64,000 bases of DNA from NCBI GenBank assembly GCA_029194675.1, contig JARFXP010000001.1:310001-374000 (forward strand), in the 5' to 3' direction. The stretch comes from Nitrospira sp. GTDB lineage: Bacteria > Nitrospirota > Nitrospiria > Nitrospirales > Nitrospiraceae. Shown here in pieces: positions 37,495 through 47,051 of this stretch. The notes below the pieces were generated by a model. The model ran no database searches and had not been told where the DNA came from. It saw nothing but the letters and a program-made list of their open reading frames with translations. How positions within the stretch are numbered: the first letter of the stretch is position 1; each line of letters opens with the position of its first letter. Position numbers and translations under genes: made by a program.

Positions 37495-38679
37495 CTAGGG
37501 GAGCCCACGTAGGATCTCTTGGTAGTACATATCGAGCATCACCGAACGATCCTCCTCGACGATGACCAGTTGCCGTTGGTCGAAGGTGTTGGCGCAGTAA
37601 AGATAGTGCTGCCCGGGAGTGCGCCCACGCTCGGCATGCACTTGTCGGCCATCGGCTGCTTGGCGGGTGACCTCTCTGATTACCCGGCGATCTTTCAATT
37701 GTTCCCAAGCCGCTTGTGCCGAAGGCCAATGATTCTCATAGAGCGGCACATCGGCATCGCCCGCCGACAGCGAAGCGGCGTCAGAATTGAAGAGCGATCC
37801 CAGATCCGGCTCCGGCTTCTCATCCCAGTTCAGAGCCGCCTCGCCTTTCCGATCAAGGACATAAAACGGGCCGTCGTCCACCACTTCTTCGACCGTTCGA
37901 TACCGGATCGGGGCCGGGCACTCGACGGGCTGCAGTCCTCTGTTCGCCAGCGCGCGCTGAAACGGCACTCTTCTGGCCAACTGCCGTGTCTTCTCACTCA
38001 CAATCATGCGGCCGGATGGGTTCAGGACCCCGCACAGCCGGTCCAGTCGAATTGTGAGCCCTGTCCGCCGTTCGAATGACAGCTGCTGCGATGAATCCTG
38101 TCCTCGTTCGAAGGTCCGCCAACTGCGGCTCGGAAGACCGCGGTCTTGTTCAGCTTGCACCAGCGCATGGGTCGCCACCACGAGGTCGTACGAACCTGAG
38201 AGCGGCTCAGCTTCCACATCCACGCACGCAAAGCGGAGATTGCGCAACCCAAGCTTGTCGGCCCTTTCTTGTGCAACCGCAACGGAAGCGAATGACCGAT
38301 CGACACCTACAAAATTCTTCTCCGGAAAGAGGCGCGCATAGAAGACCGTCAGCACTCCGATGCCACAGCCGAAGTCGAGCACCGCTTTCGCGTGGCCGAG
38401 GTGGGCCGCCGTCCGCAACCCGATCTCTTCGTAATATTCATAGCGTTGGCTATAGAGGACGGGATAGAGCTTCGGTTGCGCGGAGAGATCGTAAAAGGCG
38501 ATCTCGTCGCGACAATCGCCTGTGCGTTTTCGTTCGACGTGGAGTGCGAGCTGCTGAAGATCTTCCGATGAGAACTGCTGCCGCTGCCATGCGAAATATT
38601 CGCGGTCCGACGAGAAGTGTCTGAGCCCCCACCATGCGAGATGCTCGCGAAGCGCTTGCTGTAGGGAATCTGAGGCCAT
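37495..38679 (-). CDS. SAM-dependent methyltransferase with C-terminal extension
   Basis: About 394 residues. The class I methyltransferase motif I is AVLDFGCGIGVLTVFYARL, followed by NFVGVDRS (motif II acidic residue). The C-terminal 150 residues form a second, unrecognised domain. The open frame reaches 38712, but its first codons lie in a dispersed repeat, so MASDSLQQAL at 38679 is the better start. The substrate cannot be inferred. Confidence 0.7.
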   Translation of the reverse strand: MASDSLQQALREHLAWWGLRHFSSDREYFAWQRQQFSSEDLQQLALHVERKRTGDCRDEIAFYDLSAQPKLYPVLYSQRYEYYEEIGLRTAAHLGHAKAVLDFGCGIGVLTVFYARLFPEKNFVGVDRSFASVAVAQERADKLGLRNLRFACVDVEAEPLSGSYDLVVATHALVQAEQDRGLPSRSWRTFERGQDSSQQLSFERRTGLTIRLDRLCGVLNPSGRMIVSEKTRQLARRVPFQRALANRGLQPVECPAPIRYRTVEEVVDDGPFYVLDRKGEAALNWDEKPEPDLGSLFNSDAASLSAGDADVPLYENHWPSAQAAWEQLKDRRVIREVTRQAADGRQVHAERGRTPGQHYLYCANTFDQRQLVIVEEDRSVMLDMYYQEILRGLP

Positions 38680-38689
38680 TTCAATGCGC

Positions 38690-38803
38690 TCGCTCAAAAC
38701 GGTTGCCAGCAAGGCCGCAAGGAGAGAGAACCACGAGGCGTACGTGGTGAGGGTACGTTGAGTGGTTCGAACGACTGAGAACGAAGCTGGCGAGCGTTTT
38801 CAG
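38690..38803. repeat. Dispersed palindromic repeat element, second copy type
   Basis: Inverted ends CGCTCAAAACG and CGTTTTCAGCG bracket about 110 bases that contain GCCAGCAAGGCCGC and GAGGCGTACG, segments also found (in the other orientation) in the element at 9060-9182. It fills the gap between the methyltransferase and proA-like genes. Confidence 0.6.
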
Positions 38804-38810
38804 CGGGCGC

Positions 38811-40178
38811 CTACGGCCTCTTCAACATGATGGCATCAAAGTACGTCTCCGGCACCGGATGCGGGAGCCGAAGCTGCCCTGCCCCGAACGCCACGTACTT
38901 CTCACAGGTCAGCTGCTCCAGACCGATCGGACCCTTCGCATGCAGTTTCCCCACGCTCAGCCCCACGGCGCTCCCCATCCCGAAACTATCGCCGGCATGG
39001 AGCCTGGTGGATGCGTTCACCAGCACCGCACCGGCATCGACTTCCCTGGTGAATCGCATGGCGGATTCGTAGCGCGTGGTGGCGATCCCGGCGGTGAGGC
39101 AGGGACCATGCATTCTGATATGGGCCAGCGCTTCATCAAGGTCTTCGACCATTTTGACTGCCAGGATCGGCCCGGAGAACTGAGTCTGCCAATCCGCATC
39201 CGTCGCCGGAATGATCGCGGTATGTCCCGTCATCGCCATTTGCCCCATGAGCGCGACCGTCTTAGGGCAGGCATGCACTTCCACCTTAAATTGGTCCAAC
39301 AGGCGGTTGATCAACGGCGGCAAGAATTGCCGTCCCACGACCTGCTGCACCAGCAGGGTATCAAGCGCGTTGGAGGCTCCCGCCTGCTGCACCTTCGAGT
39401 TGATCACCAGGTTTTGCGCGACGGACATGTCGGGGTCTTCATCGACGTAAAGGAGCGTGAGGCCCCCGTCATCGCAGAGAACCGGCACCCTGGCTTGCTC
39501 CGCAACCGTCTTTCGTAAGCCAGCTCCGCCACGTACGATGATCGCGTCGAGGTGTTTTCCCGAGCGAATCAGATCGAGCGCGACTTCTTTCTCTTGGCGA
39601 TCGATGAGCACCCAGGCTCCAGTGGGTATGCCGCTTTCCGCTGTCGACTCGCGAAATCGTGCATCAATCGCCTGATGCGTCAACTTCCATTCCGGAGCCC
39701 CGCGAAACACGCAGAGGTTGCCCGATTTCAGACAGAGGGCGATCGCTTCCACTGTGACGAGCGGGCTCCGTTCTGAGATCACGCCGATCACTCCGATCGG
39801 CACCCTCACCCGGGAGACTTGCAACCCATCCGGACGTTCCCGTCGCGACGTCACAGCGCCGACAGGGTCCGGCAGATCGGCAATGACGTGAAGTCGTTCC
39901 ACGATCTCCTTGATGTGGTCCGCCGTCATGCGCACGCGAGAGACGGCGGCCTTCATCCGATCTTTCGTGTCCGCCTTCTCAAAGGACTTTCCCACCGCCT
40001 CGACATCTTTGGCGTTTTCCACGAGAATGACAGCTTCGTCCGCAGCCACTCGGTCGGCAACGGCATGCAGCGCCCTCGACTTCACGGGACCTGGAAGCAG
40101 AGCAAGCCCGACCGCTACGTTCCTGCACTCCTTCAATAGCTTATCGAGGTATAACTTGACCGGAACTTCAATCGCCAT
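38811..40178 (-). CDS. ProA-like protein (glutamate-5-semialdehyde dehydrogenase family) lacking the catalytic cysteine
   Basis: A 455-residue aldehyde-dehydrogenase-fold protein with clear overall similarity to gamma-glutamyl phosphate reductase: GVIGVISERSPLVTVEAIAL, CLKSGN, and KLHAKGPIGLEQLTCEKYV near the end. The segment that carries the catalytic Cys in ProA (CNALETLLV-type) reads ASNALDTLLVQ here, so Cys is replaced by Ser. The family signature near the C-terminus (GSHHTDAI-type) reads GPCLTAGI. It is longer than typical ProA (about 417 residues). It may be a divergent paralogue with a different or lost activity. No proB is adjacent. Confidence 0.75.
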   Translation of the reverse strand: MAIEVPVKLYLDKLLKECRNVAVGLALLPGPVKSRALHAVADRVAADEAVILVENAKDVEAVGKSFEKADTKDRMKAAVSRVRMTADHIKEIVERLHVIADLPDPVGAVTSRRERPDGLQVSRVRVPIGVIGVISERSPLVTVEAIALCLKSGNLCVFRGAPEWKLTHQAIDARFRESTAESGIPTGAWVLIDRQEKEVALDLIRSGKHLDAIIVRGGAGLRKTVAEQARVPVLCDDGGLTLLYVDEDPDMSVAQNLVINSKVQQAGASNALDTLLVQQVVGRQFLPPLINRLLDQFKVEVHACPKTVALMGQMAMTGHTAIIPATDADWQTQFSGPILAVKMVEDLDEALAHIRMHGPCLTAGIATTRYESAMRFTREVDAGAVLVNASTRLHAGDSFGMGSAVGLSVGKLHAKGPIGLEQLTCEKYVAFGAGQLRLPHPVPETYFDAIMLKRP

Positions 40179-40190
40179 ACGAGTTCCCTC

Positions 40191-40208
40191 GATTCATTGC
40201 AATGAATC
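40191..40208. promoter_or_regulatory. Perfect 18-bp palindrome before the proA-like gene
   Basis: GATTCATTGCAATGAATC lies 13 bases upstream of the ATG at 40178, overlapping the region of the ribosome binding site. It could be an operator or an RNA hairpin controlling translation. The half-site resembles but does not match the GATnCAG elements elsewhere. Confidence 0.45.
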
Positions 40209-40479
40209 CATCTCCCTGAGACAATGGCACGAATTTAGAGCGCCGGACTATACCACGCGTTTTTTGCATGAGTAAATCACCTCAAAGCCTCCGAACTCAA
40301 CCTGCTACAATTAGACCTTAGGATGGCGAATTACTCAGAAGACGGATATTTTGACCACACAAGATTCTTATTACCTTTATTCCATGCGGGTTTCATTGGC
40401 ATCGGTGTTGTCTTAATTGCTGACTACTGAGTAAAAGGTGGTCTGCCGGCTCGCGTTGGCGCAACCGAAAGGAGTGGCG

Positions 40480-41310
40480 ATGCGCTCATGGGTTCAGGTC
40501 AATGGACATGGTCTCAAGCCGGCTCTCTGTGTGTTCTTGGTTGCATCACTGGGAGCCTGTGCTCAGCTGAAACCGGTAACCCCTCTGAGTCCCCCGACGC
40601 AAGCCACGCCGGAACAAGCGGCCGAACGAGACCGTGAGAACCAGCCGTCCAAGGTCGTGCAAGTCCGTCCGAACGTGCCTACCCCGCACCAGTGCCTGGT
40701 GAACTTCGATGATGAAGGAGCTCTGGGCCAAATCTATGCCCGGGCCCGTTCGACCCTCGCGTTCAAAACCGGCCGATCCCCGTCCGGCCAATTGCAGCTG
40801 TGCGATCCGTCCAAGAATGGCGACTGCTGGACCTACCGCCAACGTTGTGCACGAAGCGATATCAACGTCGACACCATCGGCCACACGCATTTCCATTTGA
40901 ACCTGGAAAGGGGGATCGAGTGCTACACTCTTCGGGATCCGGGAGACGGCCTCGGTCGAGGGTTCGGTAAACTCGTGAACTTTAAATGCACCGAAGTCGA
41001 TTGGGCGAAGACTCCCCGCGTCCTCTCCTCTCACGATCAGAATCAATGGATCAAAGTCTGGGTGAGCCATACCGAGAATCGTGCACCGACGTATTTCGAC
41101 ATGGAATCGATCCAGGTGTTGCCGGACACCTCGATTCAACTCTGGTTCCGGAAGCGCGATGGAACCTGGTGGTTCTGGCCGGAGCTGAAGGCCGACAGCA
41201 CCTGGAATATCCGTGCGCATGTGCGGGATGTGTCGGAGGTTCGCATACGAGGAGCCACGTCGGGACGAGCCAGTTCCTACGTGATCGGCTCGCTGGTCGT
41301 TCGGGACTAG
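40480..41310 (+). CDS. Lipoprotein of unknown function (276 aa)
   Basis: The start at 40480 has AAAGGAG nearby; the open frame begins at 40438. Signal peptide with lipobox (LVASLGAC). After a Pro-rich linker comes a body with two Cys pairs and many Trp (WTYRQRCARS, HTHFHLNLERGIECYTL, WFRKRDGTWWFWPELK), suggesting a beta-rich periplasmic domain. No motif recognised. It is flanked by the proA-like gene (divergent) and the TIR/FGE gene (convergent). Confidence 0.6.
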   Translation: MRSWVQVNGHGLKPALCVFLVASLGACAQLKPVTPLSPPTQATPEQAAERDRENQPSKVVQVRPNVPTPHQCLVNFDDEGALGQIYARARSTLAFKTGRSPSGQLQLCDPSKNGDCWTYRQRCARSDINVDTIGHTHFHLNLERGIECYTLRDPGDGLGRGFGKLVNFKCTEVDWAKTPRVLSSHDQNQWIKVWVSHTENRAPTYFDMESIQVLPDTSIQLWFRKRDGTWWFWPELKADSTWNIRAHVRDVSEVRIRGATSGRASSYVIGSLVVRD

Positions 41311-41341
41311 TGTTTCACCCCCGAGATTCCTGTCATGATCC

Positions 41342-41370
41342 GTTCGCCCTGAGCTGGTCGAAGGGCGAAC
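41342..41370. repeat. Short inverted repeat (TTCGCCCT/AGGGCGAA)
   Basis: TTCGCCCT and AGGGCGAA form an eight- to nine-bp stem around GAGCTGGTCG. This is a widespread intergenic repeat type; related segments occur at 44387-44522. It may terminate the convergent transcripts that end here. The remainder, 41371-41600, has no gene I can support. Confidence 0.55.
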
Positions 41371-41600
41371 GACGAATCTTTCCGTAGCCTACTCGATCGC
41401 ATTTCGATGCGTTCGCCCAACGTGAAGCGACGGGAACGGGGAAACTTATCAAGCTGCGGAATCAACCACAGCAGCAGCTCGTGGCACGACTGCACCGCTT
41501 GGGGTACCGTCGGAGACATCACTCAACTCCATGATTTCTGAAAGCCGATATTCGCCAGACAGAATCGGATGCAAAGGGCCAAAGAACAAAGGGTACAGGG

Positions 41601-44222
41601 TTAGGGAATGTCCTGAACAAGACGGAAGCCAATGTCGCTGTACCGGGAGCCGGTCGTGTTCCTGCCCCGGTTCGATACACGGAGGTTCAGCGGTTCGTCG
41701 CCCCAGGAACCACCACGGACCACCCGCCCTTGGCAATTCCCACCGTCCGTTTCTAACCAGGCTGTACCATCAGTCGGTGCCCCTTCATAATCGCCGTGCA
41801 CGCAGTCCTCAACCCATTCATACACATTCCCGCTCATGTCGTACAGTCCGATCGCATTGGGTTTCCTTCCTTGGTCAGGGCCGACGGGGGCGGTGCGATT
41901 TTCAGAACTCGCGGCGTACACAGCGTACTCCTTCAACTCTGCCTCACTGGAAGTCCCTGCCCAGAGATCATCCTTTCCTTCACTTCGCGCCGCATATTCC
42001 CATTCCGATTCTGAGGGAAGTCGGTAGCGCTTGCCCGTCTCTTTGGACAACCATGCAGCGTACGCTTTCGCCTCGTCCCACGACACATTGATCACTGGCC
42101 TCTTGCCACGCCCCCACCCCTGATCTCCAGGGAACAGCCGACCCGTCGCGAGGGCAAAGTGATCGTATTCATCGAACGTGACCTCAAATTTCCCCATGGC
42201 GAATGACTTCATCTCGACCTTGTGCACAGGCTTTTCATCCTTCGAACCTCTGCCTTGGGTGTCCCCTTGCCGAAAGCTTCCGGCGGCGACCGGCTGCATG
42301 TCAGGCGCCAGGTGAATGCTGACAAACAGCGCCTGCACTTTGAGCAGGGCCTGGTCGCGACTATATCCCCAGAACCAGACTGTCATACCAATCGCCATGA
42401 GGACGAACCCCGCAATGGAGGCAAGGGCCAGGCGGCCCTTCGTCCTCCGATTCATGCTGGCCGTGACGAACTGGCGCTCATCCGGGGAGAAATACTCTGA
42501 CTTTTTCATCAACCAGTCCACGGCTTCACGCAGAGGCAGTCCGCGGAGGAGCAGGTCCGCGCTCCGTTGGCTCGCTTCCCACTCTTTCCTCATCGCGTTC
42601 AGCCGCTGCTGCCAGCCCAAGAACTGGCGGTCCGCGTCGACCCAGCCTTTGAGGTGGGACCAATGCCGGACCAGCGCTTCGTGCGATACCTCGACAGTAT
42701 CCTCCTCACTACCGGCGAGACGCGATGTCACGACGAGTCGCTCATCAGCCAGTTTTTTTACGAGGCTCTGCACCTCTTTTCCCAGTTCACTCGACGTCGC
42801 GCGTCGCCTGGTATCCGCCTCGCCTTCTCCTGGCCGAACGAGGCGGAGGAAGATCTGTTGCACCCGTTGCTGATCCTGCACGCTCAAGCTGCCAAAGATC
42901 GATTCAGCCTTCGCCGCGATGGCCCCTTCGAGCTGGCCCATCGCACGATAGGCCTCATGATGGAGTTCTCCACCACGCTGGTGTTCCCACAGCTGGCGCA
43001 GCACGAATTCGAGCAACGGCAAATGGCCTGGTTCGTCGCTGGCTTGCTCCAACATGAGATCGACGAGTCCCGCTTCAAACGTGAGCCCGACGTTCTTCGC
43101 AGGCTCCTCGATGGCCCGGCGCAATTCGTCCCGCTGCATTGGCGCAAGATTCACCTGGGCGCCTTGCACTCGGTCGGACAATGGCCGGTATTCGGTAATG
43201 GCCCGGCCGAAAAAGTCTCCACGCAGGGTGAGCAGCGCACTCAGTTTTGTGGTCGCCGAGGCATCGAGAATGTTGTCGATGAAGCACCGTCTGGCTGCAT
43301 CGCCTTTACAGAGCGTGAACAGTTCCTCCCACTGATCGGCAATGAGGAGCAGGCGATCCGTGCCCGGCTGCTTGGCAAGCACGCGATCGACGATATCGCG
43401 GAGAGCGAGCGTTCGACTGAGCAGGGCCTCGGCCAATTTGTTCGTTTCAATCAACCGATCGGTTTCTTTCATGTCCGGTTCAAGAAACGGCATGAGTACC
43501 GCTGCGAGCGCACGGAGTGGACGATCGGTCGGAACAATCGTCACGATCTCGTAGTTACGATCACGAGCCTTCCGTAGTTCCGGCACAAGGCCGGCCCTCA
43601 CGACCGACGACTTTCCACTACCCGACGCTCCAACCACCGCCACGAGATTGTGCTGCTGAACAGCATGAACGAGCTGGGTGATGGCCGCCTCACGCCCAAA
43701 GAAGAACGGCGCATCTTCTTCTCGAAAGTAGAGCAGGCCGCGGTAAGGACAAATGGTGGCGAGCGTCTCGCGGACTGTCTCCTGCGCGTCCGGACCTGGC
43801 GGCTGACCATGGATCGCGCTGACCAGCGTCGCGAGCAGAACAGGATCGTCGACACGAGTCCGGAAATCAACCCAGGTGTTTTGACTCAAAAACCCGAGCG
43901 GCGGTTCCGCGCCTGGCAGTAAGACCGGGATGACAGGAAACGTTCGGCCACTCCGCTCAGCCGCTGCCTGGCGCTCCAGCGCAAGATACTGCTCCCGCTG
44001 CTGCCATGGCCCCATCTCGCCTTGCCCGATACAGACGGCCACCGCTCGACAGCGCGCCAGGGTCACTTCCAATTCTTTCGGCCAGGACTGCCCCGGCGTC
44101 AGATACCACCGGTCGAGAAAGACGGTGAGCTCCTCCTCGCGTAACCGTCGTGCCAGCGCTTCCACCTGGGCATGGTCACGCCAGTGATAGCTCAGAAATA
44201 CATTGAAGTCGCCAGTGGGCAT
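41601..44222 (-). CDS. TIR - NTPase - transmembrane - formylglycine-generating-enzyme-like protein
   Basis: An 873-residue four-part protein. The N-terminal TIR-type domain (about 1-140) starts NVFLSYHWRDHAQVEALARRL. It is followed by a STAND-type NTPase (about 160-520) with Walker A GASGSGKSS and Walker B LLLIADQWEELF, and a winged-helix/arm region. A transmembrane segment (LALASIAGFVLMAIGMTVWFW) lies near 600, then a C-terminal FGE/SUMF1 domain (PVINVSWDEAKAYAAWL, GNVYEWVEDC, VRGGSWGD). The FGE domain lacks the paired active-site cysteines of true formylglycine-generating enzymes, so it is probably a binding module. The layout suits a membrane sensor that activates a TIR effector, as in bacterial defence or stress signalling. 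Confidence 0.85.
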   Translation of the reverse strand: MPTGDFNVFLSYHWRDHAQVEALARRLREEELTVFLDRWYLTPGQSWPKELEVTLARCRAVAVCIGQGEMGPWQQREQYLALERQAAAERSGRTFPVIPVLLPGAEPPLGFLSQNTWVDFRTRVDDPVLLATLVSAIHGQPPGPDAQETVRETLATICPYRGLLYFREEDAPFFFGREAAITQLVHAVQQHNLVAVVGASGSGKSSVVRAGLVPELRKARDRNYEIVTIVPTDRPLRALAAVLMPFLEPDMKETDRLIETNKLAEALLSRTLALRDIVDRVLAKQPGTDRLLLIADQWEELFTLCKGDAARRCFIDNILDASATTKLSALLTLRGDFFGRAITEYRPLSDRVQGAQVNLAPMQRDELRRAIEEPAKNVGLTFEAGLVDLMLEQASDEPGHLPLLEFVLRQLWEHQRGGELHHEAYRAMGQLEGAIAAKAESIFGSLSVQDQQRVQQIFLRLVRPGEGEADTRRRATSSELGKEVQSLVKKLADERLVVTSRLAGSEEDTVEVSHEALVRHWSHLKGWVDADRQFLGWQQRLNAMRKEWEASQRSADLLLRGLPLREAVDWLMKKSEYFSPDERQFVTASMNRRTKGRLALASIAGFVLMAIGMTVWFWGYSRDQALLKVQALFVSIHLAPDMQPVAAGSFRQGDTQGRGSKDEKPVHKVEMKSFAMGKFEVTFDEYDHFALATGRLFPGDQGWGRGKRPVINVSWDEAKAYAAWLSKETGKRYRLPSESEWEYAARSEGKDDLWAGTSSEAELKEYAVYAASSENRTAPVGPDQGRKPNAIGLYDMSGNVYEWVEDCVHGDYEGAPTDGTAWLETDGGNCQGRVVRGGSWGDEPLNLRVSNRGRNTTGSRYSDIGFRLVQDIP

Positions 44223-44386
44223 TTAGCTGCTCTCGTTTGAGCGGTGCTCGGACCGTAAAGGAGGACTCCTACGAATGTATTCGTATGGCCCACATCCCAG
44301 GCTTTGCGGATTTTACGCTTTTGCCAGACAAAGGCAAGAACCAGAAACTCCTGGTGTGGTATCGCTGAAATACGTTCGTGGCGAGT

Positions 44387-44522
44387 CCTTCGATTGACTC
44401 AGGACAGACTTGTCGAACTCTGCGGTGAGCCAGGTCGAACTGCATGAACGGAACGGCCTGAAGTCGCACGTCCTTCGACAGGCCTGCTCTGAGCTTGCCG
44501 AAGAGCTCAGGGCGAACGGATC
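44387..44522. repeat. Degenerate repeat block (TTCGAC.../...AGGGCGAAC type)
   Basis: Contains CCTTCGACAGGCC, GAGCTTGCCGAAGAGCTC and CTCAGGGCGAACGGATCC, with partial earlier copies (CTTCGATTGACTCAGGACAG, CTTGTCGAACTC). It occupies the 325-base gap between the TIR/FGE gene and the transporter gene. The rest of that gap (44223-44386) shows no gene. Confidence 0.45.
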
Positions 44523-44548
44523 CAGAGAAAAACGTTTGAGACGCACCG

Positions 44549-45838
44549 CTAGGGTAACGGACCTGCCGACCGGCGCTTTTCTTGTCTGGCCAGTACCGTG
44601 GCCAGCCAAGCCCACAGCCCCATCAACGGAACCAAGGCCCAGGCAATGTGCGTGGGCGTGGCACCGAAGGCCTTCACCGCAGTCACGAGCCAGGCGGTCG
44701 ACGCGTCGCCACCACGCGAGATGGCCGTATCGATGAAGTTCTTAGCCTTGTATTTTTCTTCTCGGCTGACGACCGTGAACAGAACCTCCCGTGCCGGTTT
44801 GGACAGCGCGTATTCCCCCACCCTCCGCAACACGGAAAAGACAACATAGATCGCCAGGCTCGGCCACAAGGCGATCCCCAGAAATCCCACCAAACTGATC
44901 GCCGGCAAGGACAGTAACGCCGCCACGAGACCGAACCGGCCGATGAGTCTTCTGGTCATGAATACCTGCGTGAGCCAAGTCAGGAGGCTTGTCGTGAAGT
45001 CCAAGGTGGAAAAGAGCCGAGTACGGGCCTCCGGTCGGTCGAGGTATTCTGAGACCAAGCGGGTCTGCTCGAGATACAGAAACGTGGCGGTCATGGTCAG
45101 GAGAGTCAGATAGCCGCAGATCCCAAGCAGATAGGGCGAGGAGAAGGTCAGACGAACTCCCGCGAGAAAGCTCCCATGGAGAGGTTCACCCTCCTGAGGC
45201 CGATGGTGTTCGGACCGTTCGCGCCCCCATCGCTCCAATCGGTACACGCATCCGATGCAGGCGCCTAAAAACAGGCTCGATGCCACCATCAGCACCGGAA
45301 TCGGGAAGACTAACGTGAGGCCCGTGGTGAAGAGCGGGCCGAGCAACGCGCCACTGCTTCCCCCGGCCGCAATCACGCCGAACAGCCGTGCCCCCTGCTC
45401 CGGTGTAAACAGATCGTCCATGAAACTCCAGAAGACCGACACGATGAACAGATTGAACACCGACAGCCAGACAAAAAACCCACGAGCCACCCACTCCGGA
45501 TACAGATGGCTCGTCATCAACGCATAGAAGGCCAACAGATTCGTGATGAAGAAGGCATAGACGGTCAGCAGCAGCCGGTGGCGCGAGCATCGCGCCGAGA
45601 GCCACCCGAACAACGGCGTGGCGGCGAGCATGGTGAGGAATGTCCCGGTCATCATCCAGGGGAGATGTTTCAATCCTCCTTCGATGGCCATTTCGTCGCG
45701 CACCGGGCGGAGAATGGAGTAGCCGCACAGGAGACAGAAAAAGTACGTGAACGCCCAGGCTAACGGAACAAGCTCGTCCCGTTTCGCGCCTAAGGAGTTC
45801 ACCCATTGATACACTATCGTTTGACTCGATACGCCCAT
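44549..45838 (-). CDS. Polytopic transporter related to ATP/ADP (NTT) exchangers, MFS superfamily
   Basis: About 429 residues with some eleven or twelve hydrophobic segments. The N-terminal region LAWAFTYFFCLLCGYSILRPVRDEMAI is characteristic of bacterial NTT-like MFS proteins annotated as ATP:ADP antiporters, but free-living species with such proteins rarely show nucleotide exchange. The substrate should be left open. The ATG at 45838 is chosen; a longer TTG frame reaches 45874. It is divergent from the threonine aldolase gene. Confidence 0.75.
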   Translation of the reverse strand: MGVSSQTIVYQWVNSLGAKRDELVPLAWAFTYFFCLLCGYSILRPVRDEMAIEGGLKHLPWMMTGTFLTMLAATPLFGWLSARCSRHRLLLTVYAFFITNLLAFYALMTSHLYPEWVARGFFVWLSVFNLFIVSVFWSFMDDLFTPEQGARLFGVIAAGGSSGALLGPLFTTGLTLVFPIPVLMVASSLFLGACIGCVYRLERWGRERSEHHRPQEGEPLHGSFLAGVRLTFSSPYLLGICGYLTLLTMTATFLYLEQTRLVSEYLDRPEARTRLFSTLDFTTSLLTWLTQVFMTRRLIGRFGLVAALLSLPAISLVGFLGIALWPSLAIYVVFSVLRRVGEYALSKPAREVLFTVVSREEKYKAKNFIDTAISRGGDASTAWLVTAVKAFGATPTHIAWALVPLMGLWAWLATVLARQEKRRSAGPLP

Positions 45839-45929
45839 CCCTGCGCAGTGTAGCAGGTATGTTTTCACCTGCAAGTGGCAGATCTGTTAGAATCAACAGA
45901 CCGTACGGAATTTTTAGGAGACGGCAGAC

Positions 45930-46961
45930 ATGATCGACCTTCGTAGCGACACCGTGACCAAACCCACAGACGACATGCGGAAAGCCATGGCGCGCGCCGA
46001 GGTCGGCGATGACGTCTATGGCGAAGACCCGAGCGTCAATCGCCTCCAAGAAATGACGGCTACCATGCTCGGCAAGCGGTTTGCCCTCTTCGTCCCCTCC
46101 GGCACCATGGCCAATCAGCTGGCGATCCGGTCGCAGACCCAGCCGGGACAAGAGATCATCGTCGAGAGCAAGAGTCATGTCGTTCGCTATGAACAGGGAG
46201 CAGCCGGGGCGCTGGCCGGCGTGCAACTTCATTGGGTGGCTGGTGAGCGTGGGGTCATGACCGCCGAGCAGGTGGAAGCCGCCATCAGGCCGAATGATCC
46301 GCACAGCATCACGACGGCCTTGATCTGCATCGAGAACACGCACAATGCCGGAGGCGGCACGATTTATCCGCTCTCTACGATCGAAAAAATCCGAGCCCTC
46401 GCCGTGAGACATGGAATTCCCATGCACCTCGACGGGGCCAGGCTCTTCAACGCCGTGGCCGCCACCACCTTGCCTCCGACGGCGTATGCCCAGCACTTCG
46501 AAACCGTCTCCCTCTGTCTCTCGAAGGGGCTGGGAGCCCCCGTCGGATCATTGCTGATCTCCAACGACCAGCGACTCATCGATCGCGCACGGCGCTTCCG
46601 CCGCATGTACGGAGGCGCGATGCGCCAAGCGGGCATTCTGGCCGCAGCCGGCATTTATGCCTTGGAGCGGCATGTCGCTCGACTCAAGACCGACCATGAC
46701 CATGCGAAAAAACTTGCTCGCCTGCTGCAGCAAATTCCTGCAATCCAGATTGCGCCGCAGCACGTCGAAACGAATATCGTCATCTTCGACATCCTCGACG
46801 AGCAGCGCTCTCCGACCCAACTGGTGGCCGCGCTCAAAGAGCAGGGCGTACTCATCAACGCCGTCGGAGGACAGAGCTATCGAGCGGTGACACATCTGCA
46901 GATCACGGACAAGCAGATCGACGAAGCCGCGGCCGTCTTTGCCAAGGTCCTCACACGTTGA
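45930..46961 (+). CDS. ltaE: Low-specificity L-threonine aldolase
   Basis: A 343-residue PLP enzyme cleaving threonine (and allo-threonine) to glycine and acetaldehyde. Family features: start [54 protein letters not shown], and the PLP lysine in [22 protein letters not shown] precedes the ATG. The length is normal. Whether L- or D-specific cannot be read from the sequence, but the beta-eliminating-lyase-type fold indicates the L-type. Confidence 0.92.
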   Translation: MIDLRSDTVTKPTDDMRKAMARAEVGDDVYGEDPSVNRLQEMTATMLGKRFALFVPSGTMANQLAIRSQTQPGQEIIVESKSHVVRYEQGAAGALAGVQLHWVAGERGVMTAEQVEAAIRPNDPHSITTALICIENTHNAGGGTIYPLSTIEKIRALAVRHGIPMHLDGARLFNAVAATTLPPTAYAQHFETVSLCLSKGLGAPVGSLLISNDQRLIDRARRFRRMYGGAMRQAGILAAAGIYALERHVARLKTDHDHAKKLARLLQQIPAIQIAPQHVETNIVIFDILDEQRSPTQLVAALKEQGVLINAVGGQSYRAVTHLQITDKQIDEAAAVFAKVLTR

Positions 46962-46971
46962 TCGTTCGGCG

Positions 46972-47000
46972 TTGACACGACACTCCTCGATCCATAGAAT
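46972..47000 (+). promoter_or_regulatory. Near-consensus sigma70 promoter before the nucleotidyltransferase gene
   Basis: TTGACA (46972-46977) and TAGAAT (46995-47000) are separated by exactly 17 bases. The predicted start near 47007 lies 45 bases before the ATG at 47052. It is the best sigma70 match I found in the window. Confidence 0.6.
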
Positions 47001-47051
47001 CTGGTCGAGCGATCTGGTTTCCGAATACTATTCACATCCTCAGAGACAGGT

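Noticed and set aside
41400-41530. Possible transposase-like fragment (LVARLHRLGY) after the lipoprotein gene
   Set aside because: The similarity is only a short pattern, with no start codon, terminal repeats or further match.
45186-46496. Minus-strand open frame (436 codons) over the transporter and threonine aldolase genes
   Set aside because: It overlaps two recognisable genes, one on each strand, and its translation shows no family features.
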